A stretch of 64,000 bases of DNA from contig JADJOX010000007.1 of the NCBI GenBank assembly GCA_016713565.1, positions 434,001 through 498,000 of the forward strand, written 5' to 3'. The notes beneath the pieces are model-generated. The model made no database searches, was not told the DNA's origin, and was given only the letters and a program-made list of their open reading frames with translations. Position numbers and translations under genes: made by a program. Positions 27,701 to 37,898 of the stretch are shown here, piece after piece (positions within the stretch are counted from its first letter, which is position 1; each line of letters begins with the position of its first letter). Source of the stretch: Ignavibacteriota bacterium. GTDB lineage: Bacteria; Bacteroidota; Ignavibacteria; Ignavibacteriales; Melioribacteraceae.

Positions 27701-29217
27701 CGAAATTGAAATCAATTTGAACTCGGAAGATTTCAACGTTGGAGCGCTCGGTAATCTTATTCCTTATGCAAAAGATCAAAGCGGAAACATAAATTCACAA
27801 GTTAATATTTCTGGAACATATGCTCATCCAATAACAAGCGGATATTTAAATCTTGACAACGGAATATTTACATTTACCGAAAATAATTTGGAATACGCGC
27901 TTACTTCAAAAATAATTTTTAGAGATCAATACGCAACAATTGATAACATGGAGCTTACAAACCATGCAGGTTCATTGTATAACGGCAAAATCAGCGCTAA
28001 CGGTATAATCGAACTAAGAGAATTCCCTTTTAACAAATTAGATATTTCAATTAATGGGGATTTGGCATTGCTTGGAAGCCGTTCAAAAACCAAAGATGCA
28101 AACATTTACGGGGATCTGTTCATTAGGACTGATAATAATTGGAAACTTGAGTATGAGAATGACAAATATACCTTTAACGGAAATATTCTGGTCGATAAAG
28201 CTGATTTAGTTTATGCTTCAAAAAATGAAAAAGACGCAAGATACAATAATAGATTAGTTTATAAATTTGTTGAAGACAGTTCAAAAATAAATTGGAAAAC
28301 ACAAAAGTTTATCAGAATATTAAATGAAAGTAACGGAAAGAAAAAAATAGTAAAGGCAAACCAAACAAAATTTGATTTTAAGACAAATATCATAATTAAA
28401 AATATCGCTACATTTAATTTTTTAATAAATCCTGAATTGAATCAGAAACTAAATGTAGAAACAACCGGACAGCTTGAATTTGAAACACTTTCTAGCGGAT
28501 TAAAAACACAAGGTACACTTGCTCTTTTAGATGGTTCAAGATTGGAGTTTTTCAAGACATTCGACGCGAAAGGAACAATTAGATTTGAATCTGATGTTAC
28601 CGATCCGCATTTAAATATTGTAGCGACATACATAGGAGAAATAGATAATTTTGAACAGCCTGGCAGAACTGAAGAAGTAGCTGTAAAACTTAAAATAAAT
28701 TCACCTCTTTCAAAATTAGGTGAAAATCTAACAGGTGAAAATGAGAATTTATCTGTTTATGTTGGAAGATCTGCAATTGAAAATGATATACCGGATTCAA
28801 AGTATGACGCTTCAAATGCATTGACTTTTATTTTATTAAACCAATTAAGTATGGATATCACCGACGAACAAAGAACAACATTAATGGACGTTGCTGAAAA
28901 TACGGCATATTCATTTCTTGGCTCGCAATTAACAAGTTATTTTTCATCAGCGTTGGGAGGATTAGTCAGCAATATTAGACTAAACAAATATTCAAGCGAT
29001 TACTACAAATTACTTTTTTTCCGGAAAATATAATAACATCCGTTATTCATTCGGCGGAAACACAAAATACATGGAATGGAATAAAACAGATATTAAACTG
29101 GAATATTTGTTTAATCCAAGTTTTCTAATTCGCTTGGAACAAAAGGATCCGATTGTTGAAACAACAACCGGAGAAAAAATTCAAGAATTAGGATTAAAAT
29201 ATAAATTCGAGTTCTAA
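24753..29217 (+). CDS. tamB: TamB-like (DUF490) translocation and assembly protein, frameshifted near the 3' end
   Basis: Large inner-membrane-anchored periplasmic protein of the AsmA/TamB type, thought to form a hydrophobic groove carrying lipids or assisting outer-membrane proteins. One N-terminal membrane helix (about 17-40) is followed by more than 1,300 residues of beta-rich repeats. The C-terminal DUF490 domain lies in about 1000-1420 (for example LKTQGTLALLDGSRLEFFKTFDAKGTIRF and ATYIGEI). As read, the frame stops at 29033 after LLFFRKI. Dropping one T from the seven-base T run 29014-29020 lets the gene run on to a stop ending at 29217, adding SGKYNNIRYSFGGN ... ELGLKYKFEF. That end overlaps the rnr start by one base. 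The corrected product is about 1,487 residues. Confidence 0.88.
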
Positions 29218-31304
29218 TGAAAAATTTAATTAAAGAATACTTTACCACAAATCCGAATACAGTCGCAAATTCTAAAATTCTTGCAAAGATCCTAAAAATT
29301 AAAAATAAGGATTATGAATTTTTTAAGCAGGAACTAAACGCCTTATTAAAAGAAGGTATTCTAAAAAAAAGCGGGAAACGTTATAAAATGAATAGCGAGG
29401 CAAAAAAGAAATTGGTTGGAGAACTGCAGCTTGTTAACGGACAAAATTATGGTTTTGTGATATTTAAAGATAAAAATTTAAGCGACGTTTATGTTTCGGA
29501 AAAAAATCTTAATACGGCATTTGACGGAGATAAAGTTGAAGTAGCATTATTTGCTAAAAGAACCGGGAAAAATTTAGAAGGTGAAATCACTAAGATTGTT
29601 GAACGGAAAAGAAAAGAAATAGTAGGAGTTCTCAGAAAATCTAAATCATTTTATTTTGTTGAACCCGACGATTCAAAAATTCATAGAGATTTTTATATTA
29701 CCTCAAAAAAAATCAATAATGCTAAAGAAGGCGATAAAGTTGTAGTTTCTAAAATTGAATGGGATAACGCACATTTAAATCCCGAAGGAACAATTTCTGA
29801 AGTGCTGGGCAAATCAGGCTCGTACGATGCGGAAATTGCTTCAATTGCAAGAGAGTTTGGAATAAAATATAAATTCCCAAATTCAGTTTTAAAAGAAGCA
29901 AAAGGACTTTCTGATGAAATTTCCGAAGAAGAAATTTTAAAAAGAACCGACTTCAGGAATGTAAATGTTTTTACAATTGATCCTAAAACCGCAAAAGATT
30001 TTGATGACGCGGTTTCAATACAAAAATTGGAAAATGGAAATTCGCTTATAGGAATTCATATTGCCGATGTGAGTAATTTTGTTAAACCTGGAACTCACAT
30101 TTTTAAAGAAGCCGAAAGCCGAGGAACAAGTGTTTACATTGTTGGAAAAGTAATCCCAATGCTTCCGGAAAATCTCTCAAATAAAATTTGCTCTTTGGTA
30201 CCGAACGAAGACCGGCTTACTTTCAGTATTTTGGTAGAATTCGATAGTTCCTTTAAGCAGAAAAATTATCAAATTGTAAAAACCGTTATCAACAGCAAAC
30301 GTCGATTTACTTATGATGAAGTTCAAGAAATAATAGATACATCTAAGGGTGATTTTGCAAATGAAATTATAAATATAAATGAAATCGCAAGATATTTACG
30401 AAACGAACGAACGAAAAACGGAAGTATAAACTTTACAACACCGGACATTGAATTTGATCTTGATAAAAATGGAATTCCAATATCTATAAAAATCAAGGAA
30501 AGCAATGAAAGTCACCAATTAATTGAAGAATTTATGCTTCTCGCGAACAGAATAATTTCTGAACACATAAGTAAAACGAAGAAGAAAGAAAAAAATCCAT
30601 TTGTTTATAGAATTCACGATTTGCCGAGTGAAGAAAAAATTTTGGAATTTGCTAAATTTGTTCAATCATTAGGCTATTCTTTTAATCCTCAGGTTACAAA
30701 TAAAAGCAGGGAACTTCAGAAACTTTTAGAAAAAGTTAAAGGAACGGAAGAAGAAGCCGTAATTAATGAAATTGCAATCCGCTCAATGGCAAAAGCAGTT
30801 TACTCGACAAAAAATATCGGTCATTACGGTTTAGGCTTTAAATATTATTCTCATTTTACTTCGCCAATTAGACGATTTCCTGATTTGATAGCTCATCTTC
30901 TAATTTTTGATTATTTAAATGAAGAAAAACCACAATTTACCTGGAGACAGTTGGATGAATTCTGCGAACATTCTTCTTTCATGGAAAGAAATGCGGCAAG
31001 TGCGGAAAGGCTTTCGGTAAAATTGAAACAAATTGAGTTTCTGCAGGATAAAATAGGTCAAACTTTCAGCGGAATTATTTCGGGTGTAGCACATTTCGGA
31101 ATCTTTGTGGAACTAAATGAAAATTTAGCCGAAGGTTTAATTTCGATGAGAGATTTGGAAGATGATTTTTACATTCTTGACGAAAAAACTTATTCAATCC
31201 GCGGCAAAAACAATGGAAAACAGTTTAGATTAGGCGATAAAGTAACTGTTAAGTTAAAAAAAGTTAATGAAGAAAAAAGAGAGATTGATTTTACTCTTTC
31301 TTAA
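29217..31304 (+). CDS. rnr: Ribonuclease R
   Basis: Processive 3'-5' exoribonuclease that degrades structured RNA. 695 residues: an N-terminal helix-turn-helix/cold-shock part (about 1-200), the RNB catalytic domain with FTIDPKTAKDFDDAVSI (metal-binding Asp255, 261, 263, 264), HYGLGFKYYSHFTSPIRRFPDLIAH, and a C-terminal S1 domain (FSGIISGVAHFGIFVEL ... VTVKLKKVN). Unlike the E. coli enzyme it lacks a long basic tail. The start overlaps the corrected tamB stop (TAATG), which supports both the start and the tamB frame correction. Confidence 0.95.
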   Translation: MKNLIKEYFTTNPNTVANSKILAKILKIKNKDYEFFKQELNALLKEGILKKSGKRYKMNSEAKKKLVGELQLVNGQNYGFVIFKDKNLSDVYVSEKNLNTAFDGDKVEVALFAKRTGKNLEGEITKIVERKRKEIVGVLRKSKSFYFVEPDDSKIHRDFYITSKKINNAKEGDKVVVSKIEWDNAHLNPEGTISEVLGKSGSYDAEIASIAREFGIKYKFPNSVLKEAKGLSDEISEEEILKRTDFRNVNVFTIDPKTAKDFDDAVSIQKLENGNSLIGIHIADVSNFVKPGTHIFKEAESRGTSVYIVGKVIPMLPENLSNKICSLVPNEDRLTFSILVEFDSSFKQKNYQIVKTVINSKRRFTYDEVQEIIDTSKGDFANEIININEIARYLRNERTKNGSINFTTPDIEFDLDKNGIPISIKIKESNESHQLIEEFMLLANRIISEHISKTKKKEKNPFVYRIHDLPSEEKILEFAKFVQSLGYSFNPQVTNKSRELQKLLEKVKGTEEEAVINEIAIRSMAKAVYSTKNIGHYGLGFKYYSHFTSPIRRFPDLIAHLLIFDYLNEEKPQFTWRQLDEFCEHSSFMERNAASAERLSVKLKQIEFLQDKIGQTFSGIISGVAHFGIFVELNENLAEGLISMRDLEDDFYILDEKTYSIRGKNNGKQFRLGDKVTVKLKKVNEEKREIDFTLS

Positions 31305-31351
31305 AAATTATTTTATTTTTATAATATCACGGATTTGATTCGGAACTTAAG

Positions 31352-34300
31352 ATGAAAATAAAAATTTTATTATTTAGTATAATATTTTCAAATTTGATAC
31401 TTGCTCAATTTGGAAAAAACCGCGTTCAATATAGAGATCATGATTGGTATTATATTCAAACTAAACATTTTGATATTTATTTTTCTCAAGAAGGCGACGA
31501 TGCCGCAGAATTTACGGCACAAGCTGCAGAACAATCTTTAGAAGATATTCAAAAAAAATTGAATTATCAGTTGAACAACAGAATATCACTAGTTGTTTAT
31601 AATTCTCATAATGAATTTCAAGAAACAAATACTACCGATGGTTACTTATCCCAAGGAATTGGCGGATTTACAGAACCTTTTAAAAACAGAGTTGTCTTCC
31701 CTTTTGAAGGCTCATATAGCAAATATAAACATGTAATTCATCATGAACTGGTCCACGCGGTAATGCGCGATATGCTTTACGGCGGAACTATTCAAAATAT
31801 AATAGCAAAAGGAATTACGCTTCAATTACCTACTTGGTATCATGAAGGCATGGCTGAATATTTGTCAAGCGGTTGGGAAACAAATTCCGATATGTTTATA
31901 CGAGACGCAATTATTAATGAATATCTTCCCGATATAAATAGACTTGACGGATATTTTGCGTATCGAGGCGGACAAGCTTTATTCAAATATATTGCTGATA
32001 CCTACGGCGAAGAAAAAATTGCTGACTTGCTTCAAAATATTAAAGGAAAAGGCAATGTTGTTGCGGGCTTTAAATCTTCTATAGGCATTGATCTAGAAGA
32101 ATTAAACGATAAATGGAAAAAAGAAGTAAAAAGAAATTTCTGGCCAGAAATCGCTTCAAGAAAAGATCCCGATGAATTTGCCAAAAGATTGACTGATAAT
32201 AAAAAACTTGGCGGATTTTATAATATAAGCCCGGCTATTTCCCCTCAAGGTGATAAAATTGTTTTTATTTCCGACCGAAATATTTATTTCGATGTTTATT
32301 TAATGAATTCATTTGACGGCGAAGAAATTAAGAAAGTAATTGAAAGCGGAAGAACTGAAGATCTTGAAGAATTAAATGTTTTATTTCCGGCATTGACTTG
32401 GTCGCCTGATAACATTAGAATTGCTCTTTCCAGTAAGTCCGATGGATACGACATGATTAAAATAATAAATACAGAAAATGATGAAGAGGAAAATTTACCG
32501 TTCAAACTTCATGGAATTGAATCCGTTAGTTGGTCGCCAGATGGGAAAAAAATTGCTTTTCTTGGCTGTAGCGCAAAACAATCTGATATTTATGTTTATA
32601 ATTTTGAAACAAAAGAACTCGCAAACATTACTGATGATATTTTCAGCGAATATGTTCCAAGCTGGTCACCAGACAGTAAGAAAATAATTTTTTCCTCCGA
32701 TAGAAACGGTTTAACAAAAAATAATTTTGCGCAGGACGGACTTTCTATGTCCACACTCCAAAATTTTCAAATGGATCTTTATATTTATGGTGTAGAATCA
32801 CAGAAAATTGAACGGGTAACCGATTGGCAATACAGCGATGAAAAACAAGCCGTATTTTCATCAAATGGAGATGAAATTATATTCATTTCAGATTATAATG
32901 GAATTGATAATCTTTATAAAAAAAGAATTACTCTGACAAAAAATGATTCAGTAGGCACAATTTTAGATACAAAATGTATCCCGTTAACAAATTCGTTAAA
33001 TAAAATTGAAAGTATTTCACTTTCACAAGATTCTAAAAAGTTAGTTTTCTCGGCATTTTATAACGCCGGATTTAACATATTTTTAATTAATAATCCTTTT
33101 GAAATGGAAGAGATAAAGGATATTCAATTCACAAAATACATGAACCAGTTTTATGAAGAAGATATTCCGCAAGAAACTTTAACCGAAAATGCAGATCTTC
33201 CGGAAGAAGAAACTAAATTTGTTCTTTCCGATAATGCAAAAAAAGATTCTTCTTCGGAAAATAATTCAAAAATATTTGTTGGTCAAATTATTGACAACAA
33301 AGAAGAAGTGAAAGATTCAATCCGAACTGATTACACAGATTTTGTTTTTGCAAAAAATGATGTGTTTGCTAAAGATGCTGCGGAGAAAAAACCGGAATTA
33401 TTGTTTAGAGAAAAGTTGGATAATAACGGAGATTTTTTAGTAAATAAATACAAAGTTGATTTCTCTCCTGATTTAATTTACGCAAATGCTGGTTACAGTT
33501 CCTTATATGGCGTTCTGGGAACAACAATTTTATCTTTCAGTGATGTTTTAGGAAATCATAGATTAGTCGGCACAACTAGCTTACAAATAGATTTAAAGAA
33601 CAGTGATTACGGTTTGGCTTATTATTACTTACCGGAAAGAATAAACTTTGGAATTGCAGCATACCATACAGCAAGATTTGTTTATCTTTCAGGATTTTTC
33701 GGAAGCGATTTATACAGGTTTAGAAGTTATGGCGGAAATCTTTTTGCGAGTTATCCATTAAATACATTTCATAGGGTTGAAACTACTTTAAGCATTTTAA
33801 GAGTTTCGAAAGAAAATTTAGATTTTATTGAAGACCCGATTGAAAAAGCAACTTTTATTATTCCTTCAATTAGTTATATTAAAGACAATGTACTTTGGGG
33901 CTATACTTCGCCTATTGAAGGTGAAAGATACAATTTAACATTATTGGGAAATCCAGGATTTGGAAAATCAGATGAAAGCTTCGGAACTTTAACTTGGGAT
34001 TATAGAAAATATTTCAGATTTTTTTATGATAACGGTTTTGCGATGAGATTTTCAGGCGGCTATTCGTTTGGAATTAATGCACAAAGATTTTTTATCGGCG
34101 GTACAGAAAGTTGGATAAACAGAACTTTTTCAACACAAGATATTCCATTAAGTTCAGCATCCGACTTTGTATTCCTAACTCCTGCTCTTCCATTAAGAGG
34201 TTTTAATTATGCTGAACAAATAGGCACAAAATACTCGTTAGTAAACTTAGAATTACGAATTCCTCTAATAAGATATTTATTAACGGGCGGCATTCCATTG

Positions 34301-34546
34301 TTTTTCCAAAACATATTAGGAACCGCATTTATTGATGCCGGAAGTGCATGGGATGATAATTCAAGCTTAAAATTCTTCAAAAAGTCGGAAGAAGGAAAAA
34401 CAATCACTAATGATCTATTACTAGGCGGAGGCTTTGGCGCAAGGTTGTATTTCTTATTCTTATGGAAATTTGATGTCGCGTGGTCTTATGACGCACAAAA
34501 TTTTTCAAAACCAAAGTACTATATTTCTTTAGGTTTAGATTTTTAA
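31352..34546 (+). CDS. Predicted outer-membrane protein: MA-like metallopeptidase, TolB-like propeller and beta-barrel
   Basis: A 1,064-residue exported protein in three parts. After the signal peptide (ending LILAQ) residues 30-270 form a gluzincin-like peptidase region with HELVH (His131, Glu132, His135) and the downstream WYHEGMAEY (Glu165), the zinc ligands and catalytic Glu expected of MA-clan peptidases. Residues 280-610 hold a WD40/TolB-type propeller with repeated WSPDxxxIxFxS phrases (for example LTWSPDNIRIALSS, VSWSPDGKKIAFLG, PSWSPDSKKIIFSS). After an acidic linker, residues 690-1064 look like an Omp85/surface-antigen barrel ending YISLGLDF. Possibly a surface or periplasmic peptidase tethered by its own barrel. 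The 3' end overlaps the convergent zinc-ribbon gene by four bases. Confidence 0.72.
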   Translation: MKIKILLFSIIFSNLILAQFGKNRVQYRDHDWYYIQTKHFDIYFSQEGDDAAEFTAQAAEQSLEDIQKKLNYQLNNRISLVVYNSHNEFQETNTTDGYLSQGIGGFTEPFKNRVVFPFEGSYSKYKHVIHHELVHAVMRDMLYGGTIQNIIAKGITLQLPTWYHEGMAEYLSSGWETNSDMFIRDAIINEYLPDINRLDGYFAYRGGQALFKYIADTYGEEKIADLLQNIKGKGNVVAGFKSSIGIDLEELNDKWKKEVKRNFWPEIASRKDPDEFAKRLTDNKKLGGFYNISPAISPQGDKIVFISDRNIYFDVYLMNSFDGEEIKKVIESGRTEDLEELNVLFPALTWSPDNIRIALSSKSDGYDMIKIINTENDEEENLPFKLHGIESVSWSPDGKKIAFLGCSAKQSDIYVYNFETKELANITDDIFSEYVPSWSPDSKKIIFSSDRNGLTKNNFAQDGLSMSTLQNFQMDLYIYGVESQKIERVTDWQYSDEKQAVFSSNGDEIIFISDYNGIDNLYKKRITLTKNDSVGTILDTKCIPLTNSLNKIESISLSQDSKKLVFSAFYNAGFNIFLINNPFEMEEIKDIQFTKYMNQFYEEDIPQETLTENADLPEEETKFVLSDNAKKDSSSENNSKIFVGQIIDNKEEVKDSIRTDYTDFVFAKNDVFAKDAAEKKPELLFREKLDNNGDFLVNKYKVDFSPDLIYANAGYSSLYGVLGTTILSFSDVLGNHRLVGTTSLQIDLKNSDYGLAYYYLPERINFGIAAYHTARFVYLSGFFGSDLYRFRSYGGNLFASYPLNTFHRVETTLSILRVSKENLDFIEDPIEKATFIIPSISYIKDNVLWGYTSPIEGERYNLTLLGNPGFGKSDESFGTLTWDYRKYFRFFYDNGFAMRFSGGYSFGINAQRFFIGGTESWINRTFSTQDIPLSSASDFVFLTPALPLRGFNYAEQIGTKYSLVNLELRIPLIRYLLTGGIPLFFQNILGTAFIDAGSAWDDNSSLKFFKKSEEGKTITNDLLLGGGFGARLYFLFLWKFDVAWSYDAQNFSKPKYYISLGLDF

Positions 34547-34812
34547 TTATCTTTTTTTGTTTTTGTTTCTTTTACCTGATCCTTTACTGAACCGCTTTCT
34601 GTTTTAGTCTTACTTTCAGTTGGTTTGGTAGATTTTTTATAATCCGTTTGGTAAAATCCTGATCCTTTAAAAATCGGAGCAGAACCAGATCCAATAAGTC
34701 TAATTACTTTTCCTTTACATTTAGGACAAACTTTTAAGGGCTCATCGGTCATTTTTTGAAATTCTTCAAAAGTGTAATTACACTCAGAACATTTATAATC
34801 ATATGTTGGCAT
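34543..34812 (-). CDS. FmdB-family zinc ribbon protein
   Basis: An 89-residue protein starting MPTYDYKCSECNYTFE, the hallmark of the FmdB/CxxC_CXXC_SSSS family. Two CxxC pairs (CSEC, CPKC) form a zinc ribbon in residues 1-40, followed by GSGSAPIFKGSGFYQTDY and a Lys/Thr/Glu-rich low-complexity tail. Name-giving members are annotated as regulators, but no biochemical role is firmly known. It lies on the minus strand between plus-strand genes, overlapping the end of the preceding gene. Confidence 0.88.
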   Translation of the reverse strand: MPTYDYKCSECNYTFEEFQKMTDEPLKVCPKCKGKVIRLIGSGSAPIFKGSGFYQTDYKKSTKPTESKTKTESGSVKDQVKETKTKKDN

Positions 34813-34915
34813 AATACCTCTAAAATTTGAACGGCAAATTTATAGATTTTATTTGTAAAATAAAATTTAATTTACAAAATCAAATTTACTAAGTTTTGTA
34901 AAAATACTTTTAATT

Positions 34916-35584
34916 ATGAAGCGCATAAAATTATTCCTATCAATTATTATAACTGTCTTTTTATTAACTTCATGCTTAAACTATAATCAGGTTACAACAT
35001 TAAAGACTGATAATTCCGGTAAAATGTTTATACATTACTGGATTAAAATGGAACCGGAATTTGATTCCCTACTAATTAAGAAAATAGGAATATTCAATAA
35101 AGAAAGTATTGAAGAAAATTTTACCGCAAGTTTTACTAAAATAAATTATATAACCATTTTCAACGATTTTGAAGATAGCACTCTTCACGCACAAATTGAA
35201 TTTGAGTTTACTAGTTTCGATTCTTTGAATTTACTAAATTTTTTCAAGCATGCAGAGCTTTCAATTATAGATGGTCCTGACGAAACAAAAATTTTCTCTC
35301 AATTTATTCAGCCGATAACTACAACTTTCGGATTTTCTGAAAAAAACTATTCAATTGTTTATACTTATTATCTTCCCGGCAATATAATTAGACATAACGC
35401 AAATTCTTTATCAAGAAATAAACTTGAATGGAGTTTCAGTTCCGACGCAATTGGGAATGGTAAAGTTATTTCCGCTACATATATTCCATTTAGGTTAAAA
35501 GAGACTCCTACATGGATTTACGGACTTGCAAGTCTTGTAATTATTATAGTTTTAGTATTTCTTCTCAAAAAAAGTAAAAAGTAG
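34916..35584 (+). CDS. Putative lipoprotein with C-terminal membrane anchor
   Basis: A 222-residue protein with a lipoprotein signal peptide: MKRIKLFLSIIITVFLLTSC, where Cys20 is the probable lipidation site. The middle (20-195) is a soluble domain that I do not recognise. A hydrophobic helix near the C-terminus (about 199-216) is followed by KKSKK. The double anchor, lipid at one end and membrane helix at the other, is unusual; the helix would place the tail in the cytoplasm of the inner membrane. It lies about 80 bases before prs, which has its own promoter, so it is probably a separate unit. Confidence 0.65.
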   Translation: MKRIKLFLSIIITVFLLTSCLNYNQVTTLKTDNSGKMFIHYWIKMEPEFDSLLIKKIGIFNKESIEENFTASFTKINYITIFNDFEDSTLHAQIEFEFTSFDSLNLLNFFKHAELSIIDGPDETKIFSQFIQPITTTFGFSEKNYSIVYTYYLPGNIIRHNANSLSRNKLEWSFSSDAIGNGKVISATYIPFRLKETPTWIYGLASLVIIIVLVFLLKKSKK

Positions 35585-35602
35585 TTTATGCAAATAACAA
35601 GA

Positions 35603-35631
35603 TTGACATAACTTGCAGTTTTACTTATATT
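35603..35631 (+). promoter_or_regulatory. Promoter of prs
   Basis: TTGACA at 35603-35608, a 17-base spacer and TATATT at 35626-35631, 36 bases before the prs start. This is the closest match to a canonical vegetative promoter in the window. Confidence 0.7.
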
Positions 35632-35667
35632 TATAGTTTGTATTAAAAATATCTCAAAAAATAAGTT

Positions 35668-36615
35668 ATGGCTGCAGGCGGTCCCAAAATTTTTTCAGGT
35701 TCTTCCAATCCAGAATTAGCTCAAAAAATAGCTAATTATATTGGTATTCCTTTGGGTGGAATTGATCTTAAAAAATTTAAAGATGGTGAAATATGGGTTA
35801 AGTTTAAAGAGAATATTCGCGGTAGCGATGTGTATTTAGTTCAGTCGACTCATCAACCTGCTGAAAATCTTTTAGAATTATTAATTATGATCGATGCGGC
35901 AAAACGATCATCTGTTGCAACCGTAACGACCGTTATTCCTTATTTTGGTTATGCAAGACAAGATAGAAAAGATCAGCCGAGAGTTGCAATTACAGCAAAA
36001 CTTATAGCAAATTTAATTTCGGTTGCCGGAGCTGATAGAGTAATTACTATGGATCTCCACGCCGCCCAAATTCAGGGATTTTTTGATATTCCATCGGATC
36101 ATTTATATGCTTCGCCGGTATTTTTGGATATCTTTAAAAATTATCCAAACGATTTAGTTATAGTTTCTGCCGATGTTGGCGGAATTAAACTTGCAAGATC
36201 ATATGCAAAAAGACTAAACGCAAACTTAGTAGTTATAGATAAAAGAAGACCAAAGCAAAATCAAGCAGAAGTAATGAATATTATTGGTGACGTAAAAGAT
36301 AAAGATGTTCTGCTTGTAGATGATTTAATAGATACGGGAGGAACGTTTATTTCAGCTATCAACGCACTTAAAGCAAATGGAGCAAATGCAATATACGGTG
36401 CTGTAACACATCCTGTACTGTCTAGCGATGCAATAGAAAAAATTGAGAATTCTGAAATAACAAAACTATATGTTACAGATTCAATTCCGCTGAAGAATAA
36501 AGAAAATCTTAAAAAGATATTTGTTCGTTCAGCTTCAGTTCTATTAGCGGAAGCAATTAGAAGAACACATAATCACGAATCAATTAGCTCGCTATTTGAT
36601 ATTGATAAAGGTTAG
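35668..36615 (+). CDS. prs: Ribose-phosphate pyrophosphokinase
   Basis: Makes phosphoribosyl pyrophosphate from ribose 5-phosphate and ATP for purine, pyrimidine, NAD, His and Trp synthesis. 315 residues, normal length. Visible motifs: SGSSNPELAQKIANYIG, YFGYARQDRKD, the Mg-binding DRVITMDLHAAQIQGFFDIP and the PRPP-binding VLLVDDLIDTGGT. It leads the series prs, rplY, pth, hppA. The ribosome binding site is not distinct. Confidence 0.95.
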   Translation: MAAGGPKIFSGSSNPELAQKIANYIGIPLGGIDLKKFKDGEIWVKFKENIRGSDVYLVQSTHQPAENLLELLIMIDAAKRSSVATVTTVIPYFGYARQDRKDQPRVAITAKLIANLISVAGADRVITMDLHAAQIQGFFDIPSDHLYASPVFLDIFKNYPNDLVIVSADVGGIKLARSYAKRLNANLVVIDKRRPKQNQAEVMNIIGDVKDKDVLLVDDLIDTGGTFISAINALKANGANAIYGAVTHPVLSSDAIEKIENSEITKLYVTDSIPLKNKENLKKIFVRSASVLLAEAIRRTHNHESISSLFDIDKG

Positions 36616-36647
36616 AATTTAGAGTAATAATTGGAGTAAATAAAATT

Positions 36648-37289
36648 ATGTCAGACATCAACATAACAGCGAAAAAAAGGACCAAATCAACTAAAGGAGC
36701 TGTTAATAAAATTAGAAGAGAAGGAAATGTTCCAGGTATTCTTTATTCAAAAGGGTCCGAACCTGTTAATATTTTCGTAGAAGAACTTTCACTTAAACCT
36801 GTTGTTTATACTTCGGAAGTTCATTTAGTTAATTTAAAAATTGAAGATCAAGATAGTGTGAGATCTATTCTTAAGGATATACAGTTTGATCCGCTGACAG
36901 ATAGAATTGTGCATGTGGATTTTCAAGCAGTTACATTAGGGAAAGCAATTCAGCTACAATTGCCAATTTCTTTTATCGGTTCTGCTGTTGGCGTAAAAGA
37001 AGGCGGAAAACTTCAACAAAATTTACACAAGCTCGATATTCAATGTTTGCCAAAAGATATTCCACAGCATCTTGAAGTAGATATCACTAATCTCCATATA
37101 GGCAATTCTATTCTCGTTGGTGATTTATCTTTTGAAAATATTGAAATTTTAAGCGCAGCAGATACAGTTGTTGTTTCAGTAACAACAATTAAAGAAACAA
37201 CAGATGAAAAGACTGATGAATTACAAGATACTCCAAAAGAACCTGAACTAATTAGCAGAGGAAAAGCTCAAGAAGATTCTGAAGGATAG
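36648..37289 (+). CDS. rplY: 50S ribosomal protein L25 (CTC/TL5 form)
   Basis: Binds 5S rRNA in the central protuberance of the large subunit. 213 residues, the long form with an N-terminal L25 domain (1-90, KRTKSTKGAVNKIRREGNVPGILYS) and a C-terminal beta domain (95-185). The acidic tail DELQDTPKEPELISRGKAQED is typical. A GGAG lies before the ATG. Its pairing with prs and pth is widely conserved in bacteria. Confidence 0.94.
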   Translation: MSDINITAKKRTKSTKGAVNKIRREGNVPGILYSKGSEPVNIFVEELSLKPVVYTSEVHLVNLKIEDQDSVRSILKDIQFDPLTDRIVHVDFQAVTLGKAIQLQLPISFIGSAVGVKEGGKLQQNLHKLDIQCLPKDIPQHLEVDITNLHIGNSILVGDLSFENIEILSAADTVVVSVTTIKETTDEKTDELQDTPKEPELISRGKAQEDSEG

Positions 37290-37291
37290 TT

Positions 37292-37894
37292 TTGAGGGTA
37301 TTGGTTGGAATTGGAAATCCAGGACGAAATTATGTTGGTACTCGTCATAATATTGGATTTTACATTTTAGATAATTTTGCACATAAACTTAATCTTGATT
37401 TTTCTCCGGCAAAAAGTGATTTTTGGCAAGTGGAAAGTAGCTTTGATACTTTCCATTTTTTGTTAATAAAACCGACTACTTATGTAAATAATTCCGGACT
37501 TGTAATTAAATATTTGTTAGAAAAATATGATATCAAGTCTGACGATATATTAGTAATTTATGACGACGTTAACTTAGATTTAGGCAATATTAGAATTAGA
37601 CAATCTGGCAGCGACGGCGGACATAATGGAATTAAATCCATAATCTATAATTTACAAAATGACAAATTTCCTCGAATCAGATTCGGAATTAATGCTGAAG
37701 AAAATGATTCCGATTTGGCGGATTTTGTTTTAAGTAAATTTTCTAATGATGAAATTAAAATAATAGACAATAAACTTCCGCTTATTTACGATCTTTTAAA
37801 AGAGTTTATATTTAATGGATACGGAAAAATGTTAGATTGTTATAGTAAACAGACAAAAAATAAAACTTCCAATTTATCTCAAAATGAGGATTAA
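37292..37894 (+). CDS. pth: Peptidyl-tRNA hydrolase
   Basis: Releases tRNA from peptidyl-tRNA that drops off the ribosome. About 200 residues. VGIGNPGRNYVGTRHNIGF contains the catalytic His, KPTTYVNNSGLV the second signature, and YDDVNLDLGNIRIRQSGSDGGHNG the third. The start is TTG 37292 because the gene begins 2 bases after rplY and no ATG lies nearby before the first motif. The C-terminal end overlaps the first possible start of hppA. Confidence 0.94.
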   Translation: MRVLVGIGNPGRNYVGTRHNIGFYILDNFAHKLNLDFSPAKSDFWQVESSFDTFHFLLIKPTTYVNNSGLVIKYLLEKYDIKSDDILVIYDDVNLDLGNIRIRQSGSDGGHNGIKSIIYNLQNDKFPRIRFGINAEENDSDLADFVLSKFSNDEIKIIDNKLPLIYDLLKEFIFNGYGKMLDCYSKQTKNKTSNLSQNED

Positions 37895-37898
37895 ATTT

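Noticed and set aside
34853..34880. TTTGTAAA/TTTACAAA inverted repeat between the zinc-ribbon gene and the lipoprotein gene
   Set aside because: Low-complexity A/T sequence, imperfect, and no promoter that it would clearly control.
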